Assembly (NCBI RefSeq): GCF_000024425.1
Contig: NC_013946.1
Location: forward strand, 2,790,001-2,854,000
DNA length: 64,000 nucleotides
Direction of reading: 5' to 3'
From: Meiothermus ruber DSM 1279
Lineage (GTDB): Bacteria > Deinococcota > Deinococci > Deinococcales > Thermaceae
Shown: positions 9,737-18,185 of the stretch, piece after piece
Layout: every line of letters starts with the position of its first letter
Numbering within the stretch: position 1 is the first letter of the stretch
Position numbers and translations under genes: made by a program
The notes under the pieces: model-generated
Databases searched by the model: none
Told to the model about the DNA's origin: nothing
Seen by the model: only the letters and a program-made list of their open reading frames with translations

Positions 9737-10694
9737 TTCTGCTGGTTCTGGTCTCCGGGGGCGGCAGCGCGCTGTTGTGTGCACCCTGGGGTATTGACCT
9801 CCCCACCAAACAAGCCCTGACCCAGGCCCTTTTGCGCTCGGGGGCCGATATTCAGGAGATTAATGCGGTGCGAAAGCACCTCTCCGCCATCAAGGGGGGG
9901 CGGCTGGCCGCGGCCACCCCCGCCCGCATCCAGGCCCTGTATCTATCGGATGTTCCGGGCGACGACCTCTCGGTGATTGCCTCGGGCCCCACCGTACCCG
10001 ACGAGACCACCTTCGCCCAGGCCCTGGCGGTGCTCGACAAGTACGGCCTGGACTTCCTCGAGGTGCGCTCCCACCTGGAGCAAGGCGCAAAGGGTGCCCT
10101 GCCCGAGTCGCCCAAGCCGGGCGAGGCCCTCTTCCAGCGGGTGGAAAACCGGCTGATTGGCAGCAACCAGATTCTGCTCGAGGCCGCCCAGCGCTTCTGG
10201 CAGGCCCAGGGCTACCCGGCGGTCATCCTCTCCGACCGCTTCCAGGGCGAGGCCCGCGAGCTGGCCCGCTTTCACGCCAACCTGGTGCAGAGCATCCGCG
10301 CCCACGGGCAACCCTTCCGCCCCCCGGTGGTGCTGCTCTCCGGCGGCGAGGCTAGCGTCACGGTGCGCGGGTCGGGCCAGGGGGGGCGCAACCAGGAGTT
10401 TCTGGGCTGGCTGGGCTTTTACCTGGGCCAGGATGGGGTCTGGGCCCTGGCCGCCGACTCCGACGGCATCGACGGCAACACCTCCGCGGCGGGCGCCATC
10501 CTGGAGCCCGATACCTGGAGCCAGGCCCAGCGGCTGGGCCTCGACCTCAAGGCCCTGCTGCACGACAACAACGCGCACGGGTTCTTCCAGGCCCTGGGGG
10601 GGTTGCTCATCACCGGCGAGACCGCCCACAACCTCAACGATTTTCGGGTGCTGGTGGTGGAGTAAGCCGCACTGCGGTAAGCTAGGGCCGGCCC

Positions 10695-11384
10695 ATGTCG
10701 AACGTTCTGGTTTTGCACGGCTTTACCTCCCACCCCACCCTGACCATGGGGCCGCTCCCCGAAACCCTGCGCAAGGCTGGGTTTACCGTGGCCCAGCCCA
10801 CCCTGCCCGGCCACGGCACCCGGCCCGAGGATCTGCGCGGTGTGCGCTGGCTGGACTGGCTCCAGACCGCCCGCGAGGCCTATCAGGCGCTCCCCGAGCC
10901 CAGGGCGGTGGTGGGCCTCTCGATGGGGGGGCTGCTGGCCGGCTGGCTGGCCGCCGAGCACAAGACCGCCGCCCTGGTGGCCCTGGCCCCGGCGCTGGGC
11001 TTCAAGAACCGCCTGGCCTACCTGGCCCCGCTGCTGCACCACGTCAAACCCTGGGCCCACAGCACCGACCCCGCCGAAGAGGCCCGGCGGCGGGCGCGGA
11101 GCCCCAACTACCCCAACTTTCCTACCGTGGCCCTGGTGCAGTTAATTGCGCTCCAGCGACGGGTGCCCGAGCTTTTGCCCAGGGTGCGGGCCCCGGCGCT
11201 GGTGCTCGAGGCCGCCCACGACGACACCGTGCCGGAAGCCGCGGTGCGGCGCTATTTTGCCCTGATAGGGGGCCCCCACAAGGGGTACCGGGTCTACCAG
11301 AGCCAGCACGATATGCTCCTGGATCCGCTGGCCCAGCAGATCTCCGACGATATCGCGGCCTGGCTGAAAGAAAAGCTGGTGTAA
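10695..11384 (+). CDS. Carboxylesterase / monoacylglycerol lipase-like alpha/beta hydrolase
   Basis: A 229-residue soluble alpha/beta hydrolase. The oxyanion region LHGFTSHP is at residues 7-14, the nucleophile elbow GLSMGG puts Ser at residue 76, and the acid and base are probably the Asp in EAAHDDTVP and the His in YQSQHDMLLDP near the C-terminus. Size and motifs fit the Est30-type thermostable carboxylesterases. The natural substrate is not evident. It starts 29 nt after the glycerate kinase remnant and may be read with the glycolate operon; it converges on the S4-protein gene. Confidence 0.85.
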   Translation: MSNVLVLHGFTSHPTLTMGPLPETLRKAGFTVAQPTLPGHGTRPEDLRGVRWLDWLQTAREAYQALPEPRAVVGLSMGGLLAGWLAAEHKTAALVALAPALGFKNRLAYLAPLLHHVKPWAHSTDPAEEARRRARSPNYPNFPTVALVQLIALQRRVPELLPRVRAPALVLEAAHDDTVPEAAVRRYFALIGGPHKGYRVYQSQHDMLLDPLAQQISDDIAAWLKEKLV

Positions 11385-11387
11385 AAC

Positions 11388-12071
11388 TTATCGGTGCACC
11401 TCGAGCTCCAGCTTCACATTGCCCCGCTTGGTCTGGCCCAGCACCTTTTTGACCACCAGGCTGCCCAGCCCTTCGGCCAGCAGGTGGTCGCCCTCGGTTA
11501 CCTCGTCCTTGGCCGAGGCGGTCTTGCCCCGGAGTTTGACCTTACCGGCCTTGACCCCCTGGGCAAAGTAGGTGCGCGAGACCCCAAAGCCCTTGGCCCC
11601 CACCACGTCCACCCGCAGGCTGGGCACCACCACGCTGCGGGTGCGTTCGCGCGTTCTGGGCAACTGCTCGGGCGCGGCTTCTTTGGCCTGAAAACCGGCT
11701 TCTTGCAGGGTTTTGAGGCCCTTGGGAAGGGTGGCCAGCAGGAAGCCTTCCGGGGTCTCCTCGAGATCCCCCAGCAGCCCCGGTTCCAGCAGCGCGCGCA
11801 GCCTGTCTTCCAGGGCCTCGAGGTCACCCTCAAAGGCCAGAAAGACCACCGTGGTGGGGTCGGATACCGCAGGGATGTGTTCCGGGAAAAGCACCGCCAC
11901 CTGCCTCGAGGCCATGGGCAACCCCCCAAAGGTCTCGAGGCGCAGCCCCTCCTGCTGGGCCTGCCGGCGGAGTTCCTCCAGCGCAAGGGCCTCCAGAAAG
12001 GGGGTCTGCACCACCCGGCCCCCTCGAGCTTTTTTCAGGTATTCCTGCATGGCGTCCATCCTTTCGGTCAT
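11388..12071 (-). CDS. S4-domain RNA-binding protein (YlmH-like)
   Basis: A 227-residue protein. The N-terminal two thirds resemble the YlmH region; the C-terminus is an S4 RNA-binding domain (about residues 150-225: SLRVDVVGAKGFGVSRTYFAQGVKAGKVKLRGK and so on). YlmH proteins bind the ribosome and have been linked to translation and rescue of stalled large subunits in Bacillus. The start codon overlaps the stop of the upstream exporter gene as TAATG, so the two are translationally coupled. A longer frame extending upstream on this strand is a shadow of the exporter gene. Confidence 0.8.
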   Translation of the reverse strand: MTERMDAMQEYLKKARGGRVVQTPFLEALALEELRRQAQQEGLRLETFGGLPMASRQVAVLFPEHIPAVSDPTTVVFLAFEGDLEALEDRLRALLEPGLLGDLEETPEGFLLATLPKGLKTLQEAGFQAKEAAPEQLPRTRERTRSVVVPSLRVDVVGAKGFGVSRTYFAQGVKAGKVKLRGKTASAKDEVTEGDHLLAEGLGSLVVKKVLGQTKRGNVKLELEVHR

Positions 12072-13744
12072 TAACTTCTCCAGAAATCCGCGTAGAGGCC
12101 GGGCGAACCCATCAGCTCGGCGTGGCTGCCCACCTGCACGATCCGGCCCTTTTCCATCACCACGATCTGATCGGCGTGCTGCACGGTGGAGAGGCGGTGC
12201 GCCACCACGATCACCGTGCGGCCCAGGCGGGCGGCCTCGAGGGCGGCCATCACCTGCCCCTCGCTGGTGCGGTCGAGGGCGCTGGTAATCTCGTCGAGCA
12301 ACAGAATTTTGGCCTCTCGCAGCAGGGCCGCCGCAATGGCCAGGCGCTGCCGCTGCCCCACCGAAAGCCCGCCCCCGTCGTCCTCGAGCGGGGTTTGCAG
12401 ACCAATTTCCCGGCCCAGGCCCACGGTATCCAGGGCTTGCTGCATGGCTTCCGGACGGGCGCCGGGGGCCAGCGCGGCCAGGTTCTCCTGTACAGTTCCG
12501 GCGAACAGCAGGGGCTCCTGCGGAACCCAGGCCATGCGGGCCCGCAACCACCCCGCCTCGTAGCTGTGTAGCTCGAGGCCATCCAGCAAGACCTGGCCCG
12601 CACTGGGACGGTACAGGCCCAGCAGCAAGCGCAGCAGGGTGCTCTTGCCCGCCCCCGAAGGGCCCACAATGGCTGTGAAGGAGCCCGGGGCAATGCGCAG
12701 GTTGAGGTTTTGCAGGGTGGCTGGGCTGCCGGGGTAGGCAAAGCTCAGGTTTCGCAGCTCGAGGCCCCCCGCCAGGGTCTGGGGTCGGAGCTGCCCCATG
12801 GCTGGGGCCGGGGGCAGCTCGAGCAGCTCCACCAGGCGGGCCGAGGCCCCCTCGGCCTGGGCAAACCCGGCGCCGATCCGGCTCAGAAGCTGCAGGGGGG
12901 TCACCGCCAGCCCCAGCAGGGTGAGGAAGGCAGTCAGGTCACCGGGGGTCATCTGCCCGCGCTGCACCGCCCCCACCCCCAGGGCCAGCAGCAGGCCCAG
13001 CAGCAGCGTGGTGGCGAGCTGGCCCAGGGGCAGGTTGAGGGCCGCGATCAGGGCGCGGGTGCGACCCAGCCGGTACTGCTGCTGGTTGCTGTGCCGGAAG
13101 CGCGCCCGCGCAAAGGCCTGCAAGTCCAGGGCCCGGATCAGTTCCAGCCGCCCGAACCCCTCGGCCATGCGAGCCGCCAGGCGCTCCATAGCGGCCTGGG
13201 TTCGCCGGCTGTAGCGGGTCACCCAGGCCCCAAGCCAGCCCAGCAGCAAGGCCATGAGGGGGAGCACCAGCAGCAGGTACAGAGTGAGCTGGGCGTAGTG
13301 CAGCAAAAGCTGGAATAGCAAAGCCAGGAGCAAGATCCCCTGCACCAGCAGCCCCCCCAGGCTGTAGAACAGAAAGCCCTCGAGCTCCTTCAGATCGGCC
13401 ACCAGCCGCCCGGTCAGCCCGCCCGAGGAGGCCGGCAGGGCCATCAGGTCGGCTTGCAGCAGCCGCTCGAACACCCGCTCCCGCCAGACCGCCGGAATCT
13501 TGAGCGAAAGGTAGCCTATAAAGGCCTCGAGCGCGTACCCGCTCACCACCAGCACCGCCAGCAGACCCGCCCCCGCCCATAAAACCGCCCCGAGCCGCTC
13601 CCACTGCCCCGACAGCACCTGATCAAACAGCGGCTTGACCACCAGGGTCGGCAGCCAGGCCTGGGCCGCCGCCGGCAGCAGAGCCAGCCCGGCCGCCAGC
13701 AGAATTTGCAGCCAAAAGGGACGTAGCAGGCCAAGCAGGTTCAT
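12071..13744 (-). CDS. ABC exporter, MsbA-like (fused membrane and ATPase domains)
   Basis: A half-transporter of 557 residues. Six hydrophobic segments form the membrane domain in the first 300 residues. The ATPase domain has Walker A GPSGAGKST, Q-loop VPQEPLLFAG, signature LSVGQRQR, Walker B ILLLDEITSALD and the H-loop AHRLST. The start is the ATG giving MNLLGLLRPFW; a start seven codons upstream is possible. Proteins of this type export lipids or drugs. Its position at the end of an lpx gene run suggests that it flips the lipid-A-like product across the inner membrane, as MsbA does, but the sequence alone does not prove this. Confidence 0.85.
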   Translation of the reverse strand: MNLLGLLRPFWLQILLAAGLALLPAAAQAWLPTLVVKPLFDQVLSGQWERLGAVLWAGAGLLAVLVVSGYALEAFIGYLSLKIPAVWRERVFERLLQADLMALPASSGGLTGRLVADLKELEGFLFYSLGGLLVQGILLLALLFQLLLHYAQLTLYLLLVLPLMALLLGWLGAWVTRYSRRTQAAMERLAARMAEGFGRLELIRALDLQAFARARFRHSNQQQYRLGRTRALIAALNLPLGQLATTLLLGLLLALGVGAVQRGQMTPGDLTAFLTLLGLAVTPLQLLSRIGAGFAQAEGASARLVELLELPPAPAMGQLRPQTLAGGLELRNLSFAYPGSPATLQNLNLRIAPGSFTAIVGPSGAGKSTLLRLLLGLYRPSAGQVLLDGLELHSYEAGWLRARMAWVPQEPLLFAGTVQENLAALAPGARPEAMQQALDTVGLGREIGLQTPLEDDGGGLSVGQRQRLAIAAALLREAKILLLDEITSALDRTSEGQVMAALEAARLGRTVIVVAHRLSTVQHADQIVVMEKGRIVQVGSHAELMGSPGLYADFWRS

Positions 13745-13804
13745 AGGGCAACGCAGGATGGGCAAAAGGCACCGCCGCTACGGGGGCCAAGCCACCTCTG
13801 GGCC

Positions 13805-14974
13805 TCAGCAGCGGGCCAGCACATACTCCACCAGCTTATCGGCTCCGGGCTGGGCGTCCAGGCGCTTTAGCCGGGCCCGGACGTCCCGGGCCCGCTGGGG
13901 CTCGAGCAGCTCGAGGCCCGCAGAGGCCACCTCAGCCGGGCTAAAAACCCCGCGCAGCTCAGGGAAAACCCGCTCGTTCAGCCACAGGTTGGGCAGGGCC
14001 AGGTGGGGCAGGCGCGCCGCCAACCGCCAGACGAAGCGCTGCTTGAGGCTGCGGAGGCCCGGCCCGCTCAAAAGCCAGTGCCAGAGGCCCTCCAACGGCA
14101 GCATCTCCGGCTTGTGCAGCGGCAGCAACACCAGCGAGGGCAGGCCGGCCAGGGCCAACTCGAGGGTGTTGGTTCCAGGAATGGTAATCGCCAGCTGCGC
14201 GCGGCGCATGGCCGCATAGCGCTGGGGCTCATCCAGCACCAGAACCTCGAGGCCCCCAGCGGTCTGCAGGCGATCCCCCACCCAGCGGGCCCCCACCCCG
14301 CCCAGCTCCTTCGCCAGCCCACCCTCCAGCGCCTCGGCTACCACCGCTTCCGGCAGCAAGCGGCTCCTCACCCAGGCAAAGCGCAGGTCGGGCCGGGCTT
14401 TAGCCATCTGTTCGGCTGCCGCCAGCAAGAACCCCAGCAGGTAGCGGGCCGCAAAGGGGCGGCTACCGGCCAGCAGCAGCACATCGGCGGCTGGGGCCGC
14501 GACCGCCGGTGCTTCGTGGAGGGCGTCCACCACCAGATTACCCACCACCTCGATGCGGGCCGGGTTTACCCCTCGAGCCTGCATGGCCGCCCGGGTGCGC
14601 TCGGAGTCCACCAGCACCGCCCGTAAGCCGGGGTGATGGGCCCTGGCATCGAAGGTATAGGAAAAAGCCGGGTAGCCCGTGGCCCGGCCCAGCAGCACCG
14701 CGTCGCGGGGCGCCCCCCCCAGCAACAGCACCAGCCCACGGCGGCCCGTCTTGCGCTCCAAGAGCCTGCGGAAAAGCGCGGAGCGGCCCGAGAGGGCGTC
14801 CAGTTGCAGTGCTTCGGCCTTGGTCTGCTCGGTTCCGGCGGCAAACTGGTCGCGGATCAGGAACAGCTCGATGCGGGCCCCGGGCACCCGCTGCCGCAGG
14901 CGCGTCAACACAGGCGGCACCCAGGTCGAAAGCTCGCCGGGGCCGTTGGTCAATAGCAGAATTTCGTCCAGCAT
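13805..14974 (-). CDS. Lipid-A-disaccharide synthase-related glycosyltransferase
   Basis: A 389-residue GT-B type protein. It begins MLDEILLLTNGPGELSTWV, as in the LpxB-related family found in cyanobacteria and Deinococcota, rather than the GEPSGD motif of true LpxB. The C-terminal half has VLLLAGSRPFAARYL and TIPGTNTLELALAGLPSLVLLPL, typical nucleotide-sugar binding segments. True LpxB joins UDP-2,3-diacylglucosamine and lipid X; the reaction here is inferred from the family and from the neighbouring lpxA (13 nt upstream). The start was chosen at the conserved N-terminus; the frame stays open upstream inside lpxA, which is a shadow. Confidence 0.78.
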   Translation of the reverse strand: MLDEILLLTNGPGELSTWVPPVLTRLRQRVPGARIELFLIRDQFAAGTEQTKAEALQLDALSGRSALFRRLLERKTGRRGLVLLLGGAPRDAVLLGRATGYPAFSYTFDARAHHPGLRAVLVDSERTRAAMQARGVNPARIEVVGNLVVDALHEAPAVAAPAADVLLLAGSRPFAARYLLGFLLAAAEQMAKARPDLRFAWVRSRLLPEAVVAEALEGGLAKELGGVGARWVGDRLQTAGGLEVLVLDEPQRYAAMRRAQLAITIPGTNTLELALAGLPSLVLLPLHKPEMLPLEGLWHWLLSGPGLRSLKQRFVWRLAARLPHLALPNLWLNERVFPELRGVFSPAEVASAGLELLEPQRARDVRARLKRLDAQPGADKLVEYVLARC

Positions 14975-14987
14975 CTTGGGTTCGACT

Positions 14988-15773
14988 TCAGACCTCAAAA
15001 TCCGGCTCGCCCCGCACGAAGCCCGAGAGACGGCGCCTGGAAGGCCCCGCCAGGAAGGCTTTGAGCATCTGTACCTCCTCGGTATCGGGTAAGCCCTCGA
15101 GGGGGCGGCCCTCACGCACCGCCCGGAAGGCCTGCTCGAGGGCCCGGTAGCGCTCGCCGTGGATACCCGCCCGGCGCAGCCCCACCGTGTTGAGCCGGTA
15201 GTGCAGGGCCGGGCTGCCGTCGGCCAGGCTAAAGGGCAGGACATCCCGGGTCACCTTGGCCAGCCCACCCACCATAGCCCGGCTGCCCACCCGCACAAAC
15301 TGGTGAATACCGGCCAACCCCCCCACCACGGCATAATCGCCAATCTCCACGTGCCCGGCCAGCGCCACGCTCTGGGTCAGAATCACGCCGTTGCCCACCT
15401 GGGCGTCGTGGCCCACGTGCACATGGCCCATCAGGTAGCAGCCCGCGCCGATCCGGGTGGGCGCTTCCTCTTTGGTGGAGCGGTGCAGGATCACCCCCTC
15501 GCGCAAGACGGTGTTTTCCCCGACCTCGAGCCAGGTCTCCTGCCCTTTGAAACTCAGATCCTGCGGGAGGCCCCCCAGCACCGCGTGGGGCCCCACCCGA
15601 ACCCCGGCAGCCAGCCGCACATACGGGTGGATGACCGCGTGAGGCCCCACCTCCACCCCAGGCCCTAGCTCACAGGGGCCTTCTACCACCGCATACGGGC
15701 CAATCTTTACGTCCGGGGCCAGATGGGCTTTAGGGGAAACCACCGCAGTGGGGTGTATGGCGACCTGACTCAC
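14988..15773 (-). CDS. lpxA: Acyl-ACP--UDP-N-acetylglucosamine O-acyltransferase
   Basis: A 261-residue left-handed beta-helix acyltransferase that carries out the first step of lipid A synthesis. The hexapeptide repeats fill residues 5-190; His122 in YLMGHVHVGHDAQVGN matches the catalytic His125 of the E. coli enzyme, and GLAGIHQFVRVG follows, as in LpxA. The C-terminal helical domain is present. The start is GTG, overlapping the fabZ stop as GTGA, so translation is coupled. If the Gfo/Idh protein in this cluster makes a 3-keto or 3-amino UDP-sugar, this LpxA might use an amino acceptor; that is speculation. Confidence 0.92.
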   Translation of the reverse strand: MSQVAIHPTAVVSPKAHLAPDVKIGPYAVVEGPCELGPGVEVGPHAVIHPYVRLAAGVRVGPHAVLGGLPQDLSFKGQETWLEVGENTVLREGVILHRSTKEEAPTRIGAGCYLMGHVHVGHDAQVGNGVILTQSVALAGHVEIGDYAVVGGLAGIHQFVRVGSRAMVGGLAKVTRDVLPFSLADGSPALHYRLNTVGLRRAGIHGERYRALEQAFRAVREGRPLEGLPDTEEVQMLKAFLAGPSRRRLSGFVRGEPDFEV

Positions 15774-16213
15774 GAAGCAGCGCCTCCCGTATCCGAGCGC
15801 AGCACAAAGCTCAGGGTGGCCTCGGCCCGCAACTCGCCTTCTACCCTGGCCTCAACCTTTACCTTCCCCAAACCCCGCCGGTAGGCCAGCAGCTCCCCTT
15901 CCAGAATCAGGGTGTCGCCCGGAACCACCGGCTTCTTGAAGCGGGCCTCCTCCACCCCCACCAAAAACACCAGCCCGCCCGGCTTGAATTCCGGCTGTTT
16001 GGTCACCACCGCCACCGAGCCCTGGGCCATGGCCTCGATCAACAACACCCCTGGCATGATGGGGTAGCCAGGAAAATGGCCTTGAAAATGCGGTTCGTTG
16101 AATGATACGTTCTTCAAGGCCCGAAAACGCTTTTCGTCGGCTTCCAGCACCCGGTCAATCAGCAGGAACGGGTAGCGGTGCGGCAGGAACTTGAGGATCT
16201 CGTAAATGTCCAC
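15770..16213 (-). CDS. fabZ: 3-hydroxyacyl-ACP dehydratase FabZ
   Basis: A 147-residue hotdog-fold dehydratase of fatty acid synthesis that converts 3-hydroxyacyl-ACP to the trans-2-enoyl form. LPHRYPFLLIDRV at residues 10-22 and FQGHFPGYPIMPGVLLIEA at 43-61 contain the catalytic His46 and Glu60. FabZ competes with LpxA for hydroxyacyl-ACP, and the two genes are adjacent in many bacteria; here they overlap by 4 nt. The next gene upstream starts a separate unit 37 nt away. Confidence 0.94.
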   Translation of the reverse strand: MDIYEILKFLPHRYPFLLIDRVLEADEKRFRALKNVSFNEPHFQGHFPGYPIMPGVLLIEAMAQGSVAVVTKQPEFKPGGLVFLVGVEEARFKKPVVPGDTLILEGELLAYRRGLGKVKVEARVEGELRAEATLSFVLRSDTGGAAS

Positions 16214-16250
16214 GGCTTAATACTAAAGGGCCGGGGCAGAAAAAGGGGTT

Positions 16251-17213
16251 TCAACGGCTCATCACCGGCTGGAGGGCATTGGAAAGCTCGAGGGCCAGCT
16301 CGAGGGCCTGCAGGTCGTCCTCGAGGGTCACCAGCGAGGGCTCCCCCCTCTGAATCCGATCCACGAAATGCTTGAGCTGGCGCCGCAGGGGGTTGTCGTT
16401 GTGAATTGCGATGCGCTCGGTCTGTACCTGGGTGCGCCCGTTGGGCTCAACCCGGTCGGGGTCGGGCTGCACGGGCGGCGAGCGGTGCAGCGAAAGCTCG
16501 GTGTACTCGCTGTTGAAATCCAGTCGCAGCACCTCGCCGGGCTGGGTGATGGTCAGCGAACGCTCAGCCTGGGGCGAGATCCGGCTGGCGGTAAACAAGG
16601 CCCGGGCCCCCGAGGGAAAATCCACCACGGCCTGGGCGAACTCGTCCAGCCCATCCACCTGCCGGCCCACCACGCTGTAGCGCAAGGGCTTTTCCCGCAG
16701 GAGCAAGAGCACCAGATCCAGGTCGTGGATCATCAGGTCAAGCACCACCCCAATGTCACGGATCCGGCGGTTGTTGCCTATGCGACGGGCCTCGAGCACC
16801 CAGGGGGTTTTGACCATGCTCATCAGGTCGTTTACAGCGCGGTAAAAACGCACGATATGCCCCACCTGCAAAACCACCCCCCGCTGCTCAGCCAGCCGCA
16901 CCAGCTCCCGCGCCTCGTGCATGGTGCGGGTCATGGGCTTCTCCAGAAGCACATGCACGCCGGCCTCCAAAAACATGCGGGCCTGCTCGTAGTGAAAAGA
17001 GGTAGGGGAAGCAATCGAAACCGCCTGCACCTTGCCCAGCAGTTCTTCCGGGCTGGAAAAGGCCGGTACTTCTAGGTCCTGCTCGATGGCGGCTTGACGA
17101 AACGGGTCGGGGTCGGCCACCCCCACCAGACGAACCCCTGGCAATCCCGCGTATACCTGAGCGTGGTACGTCCCCATCACACCAACACCCACAACGCCTA
17201 CATTTAGCTCCAT
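16251..17213 (-). CDS. Gfo/Idh/MocA-family NAD(P)-dependent oxidoreductase
   Basis: A 320-residue dehydrogenase. The Rossmann motif GVVGVGVMGTYH is at residues 5-16 and the family segment EKPMTRT follows near residue 92. The start is the ATG giving MELNVGVVG; an upstream start would add 13 residues. Such enzymes oxidise sugar hydroxyls. Placed between lpxC and fabZ-lpxA, it may act on UDP-GlcNAc like GnnA, which prepares UDP-GlcNAc for 3-amination before LpxA in some bacteria. The partner aminotransferase GnnB is not in the window, so this role is only a hypothesis. Confidence 0.75.
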   Translation of the reverse strand: MELNVGVVGVGVMGTYHAQVYAGLPGVRLVGVADPDPFRQAAIEQDLEVPAFSSPEELLGKVQAVSIASPTSFHYEQARMFLEAGVHVLLEKPMTRTMHEARELVRLAEQRGVVLQVGHIVRFYRAVNDLMSMVKTPWVLEARRIGNNRRIRDIGVVLDLMIHDLDLVLLLLREKPLRYSVVGRQVDGLDEFAQAVVDFPSGARALFTASRISPQAERSLTITQPGEVLRLDFNSEYTELSLHRSPPVQPDPDRVEPNGRTQVQTERIAIHNDNPLRRQLKHFVDRIQRGEPSLVTLEDDLQALELALELSNALQPVMSR

Positions 17214-17420
17214 AAAATCCTCGTTACGTGATGCACAAACCCTGCGTCCCAAGCAGGATGATACACTTAAGACCCGTTTACAACCACATTTCTGGTCAGG
17301 CTGGGCTTTAAAAAAAGCTCAGGAAAGTCACAGAGTAGGGGCCGAGCGACCGCCCAGGAGCATTTCCGAGCACTTCACTCCGGGAGCCCGCCACACAGCC
17401 AACCCTGCTTCGCCCAGCCT

Positions 17421-18173
17421 CTAGCTTTGTAGCAGCTTGGCCAGCTCCACGTGCAGGCGGTGCGAGGCCCGGTGGGCCACAAACTGTCCCCGGTAGGGCC
17501 TGCCGGCCAGGTACAGGTCGCCCAGAAAATCCAGGGCTTTGTGGTATACAGGCTCGTACAGCATCCGGGGTGTATTGACCGGGCCGTGCTCGCTGAAGAC
17601 CAGGGCGTTCTCCAAGGAAGCCCCCTGGATGAGGCCGCGGGCCCGCAGCGCCTCCACCTCGTGCAGAAAGCCAAAGGTGCGGGCCGGGGCCAGCGCCGCC
17701 AGCGGCGTGGGGGGGCACTGCACCTGCTGGTAGCCAATTCTGGGGTGTGGGAACAGGATGGTGGCGGTGAGGGCGAACTGCTCCGCTGGCTGGGCCAGCA
17801 CACTGCTGCGCCCCTCCTCGACCCGGATGGCACCGCTCAGCGGCAGCGCCTGGGGGCCCTGGGCCGGAAAGTCCTCCAAGGCCGCCAGCCATTCCTGGGC
17901 GCTGCCGTCCAGGATGGGAATCTCTGGGCCGGTCACCTCGATGACCAAACCCTCCCAGATGCCCCGAATAAAGAGGGCGGCCAGCAGGTGTTCTACGGTC
18001 ATCAGGCGCAGGTTATGCTCACCCAATACCGTGCAACGGGCGGTATCCACCACGCTCGAGGCCAGCGGGCGCAGCTCGAGCCCCCCCACCCAAAACCGCA
18101 CCGGCCCCTCGGCCGGATGAAACCGCACCGTGCTGGGTTCGCCACTATGAAGACCGATTCCACGTAGGGTCAT
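17421..18173 (-). CDS. lpxC: UDP-3-O-acyl-N-acetylglucosamine deacetylase
   Basis: The zinc amidase that makes the committed step of lipid A synthesis. All key residues can be placed: Glu61-His62 in VEHLLAAL, GPEIPILDGSA at residues 82-92, zinc ligands His211 and Asp215 in YHKALDFLGDLY and the catalytic-site His238 in RASHRLH. The protein is 250 residues, shorter than the usual 300 or so, and begins right at the GIGLHSG motif, so the N-terminus is compact. It lies 12 nt after lpxD. A 207-bp gap follows before the Gfo/Idh gene. Confidence 0.92.
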   Translation of the reverse strand: MTLRGIGLHSGEPSTVRFHPAEGPVRFWVGGLELRPLASSVVDTARCTVLGEHNLRLMTVEHLLAALFIRGIWEGLVIEVTGPEIPILDGSAQEWLAALEDFPAQGPQALPLSGAIRVEEGRSSVLAQPAEQFALTATILFPHPRIGYQQVQCPPTPLAALAPARTFGFLHEVEALRARGLIQGASLENALVFSEHGPVNTPRMLYEPVYHKALDFLGDLYLAGRPYRGQFVAHRASHRLHVELAKLLQS

Positions 18174-18185
18174 AGGGCTTCCAGT

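Larger units (their letters stand above)
8306..10665 (+). pseudogene. Glycerate 2-kinase (MOFRL family), interrupted by an insertion sequence
   Basis: The intact enzyme phosphorylates D-glycerate to 2-phosphoglycerate. The 5' part (8306-8630) encodes the N-terminus, with SVGKAAMSML near residue 34; the rest (from 9737) encodes LVLVSGGGSALL and the C-terminal MOFRL domain ending about ITGETAHNLNDFRVL. An 1106-bp insertion sequence lies between them. Removing it with one copy of the TTC duplication restores one frame of 416 residues reading QASDLLLVLVSGGG, the expected family sequence and length, so the break is recent. As it stands the 5' frame stops inside the element; a GTG at 9712 inside the element could start a truncated product without the N-terminal domain. 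With glcDEF upstream, the enzyme would have completed a glycolate-to-glycerate salvage route. Confidence 0.9.

Noticed and set aside
12072-12551. Longer minus-strand frame joined to the S4 protein
   Set aside because: The extra part overlaps the ATPase domain of the exporter in another frame and has no protein-like features; the S4 gene starts at the TAATG overlap.
14975-15244. 90-residue extension of the LpxB-related protein
   Set aside because: It lies within lpxA in another frame; the family N-terminus begins at MLDEILLLTNGPGE.
17214-17420. Promoter between lpxC and the Gfo/Idh gene
   Set aside because: TTGTAA and TATCAT on the minus strand are only 14 nt apart, too close for a standard promoter.
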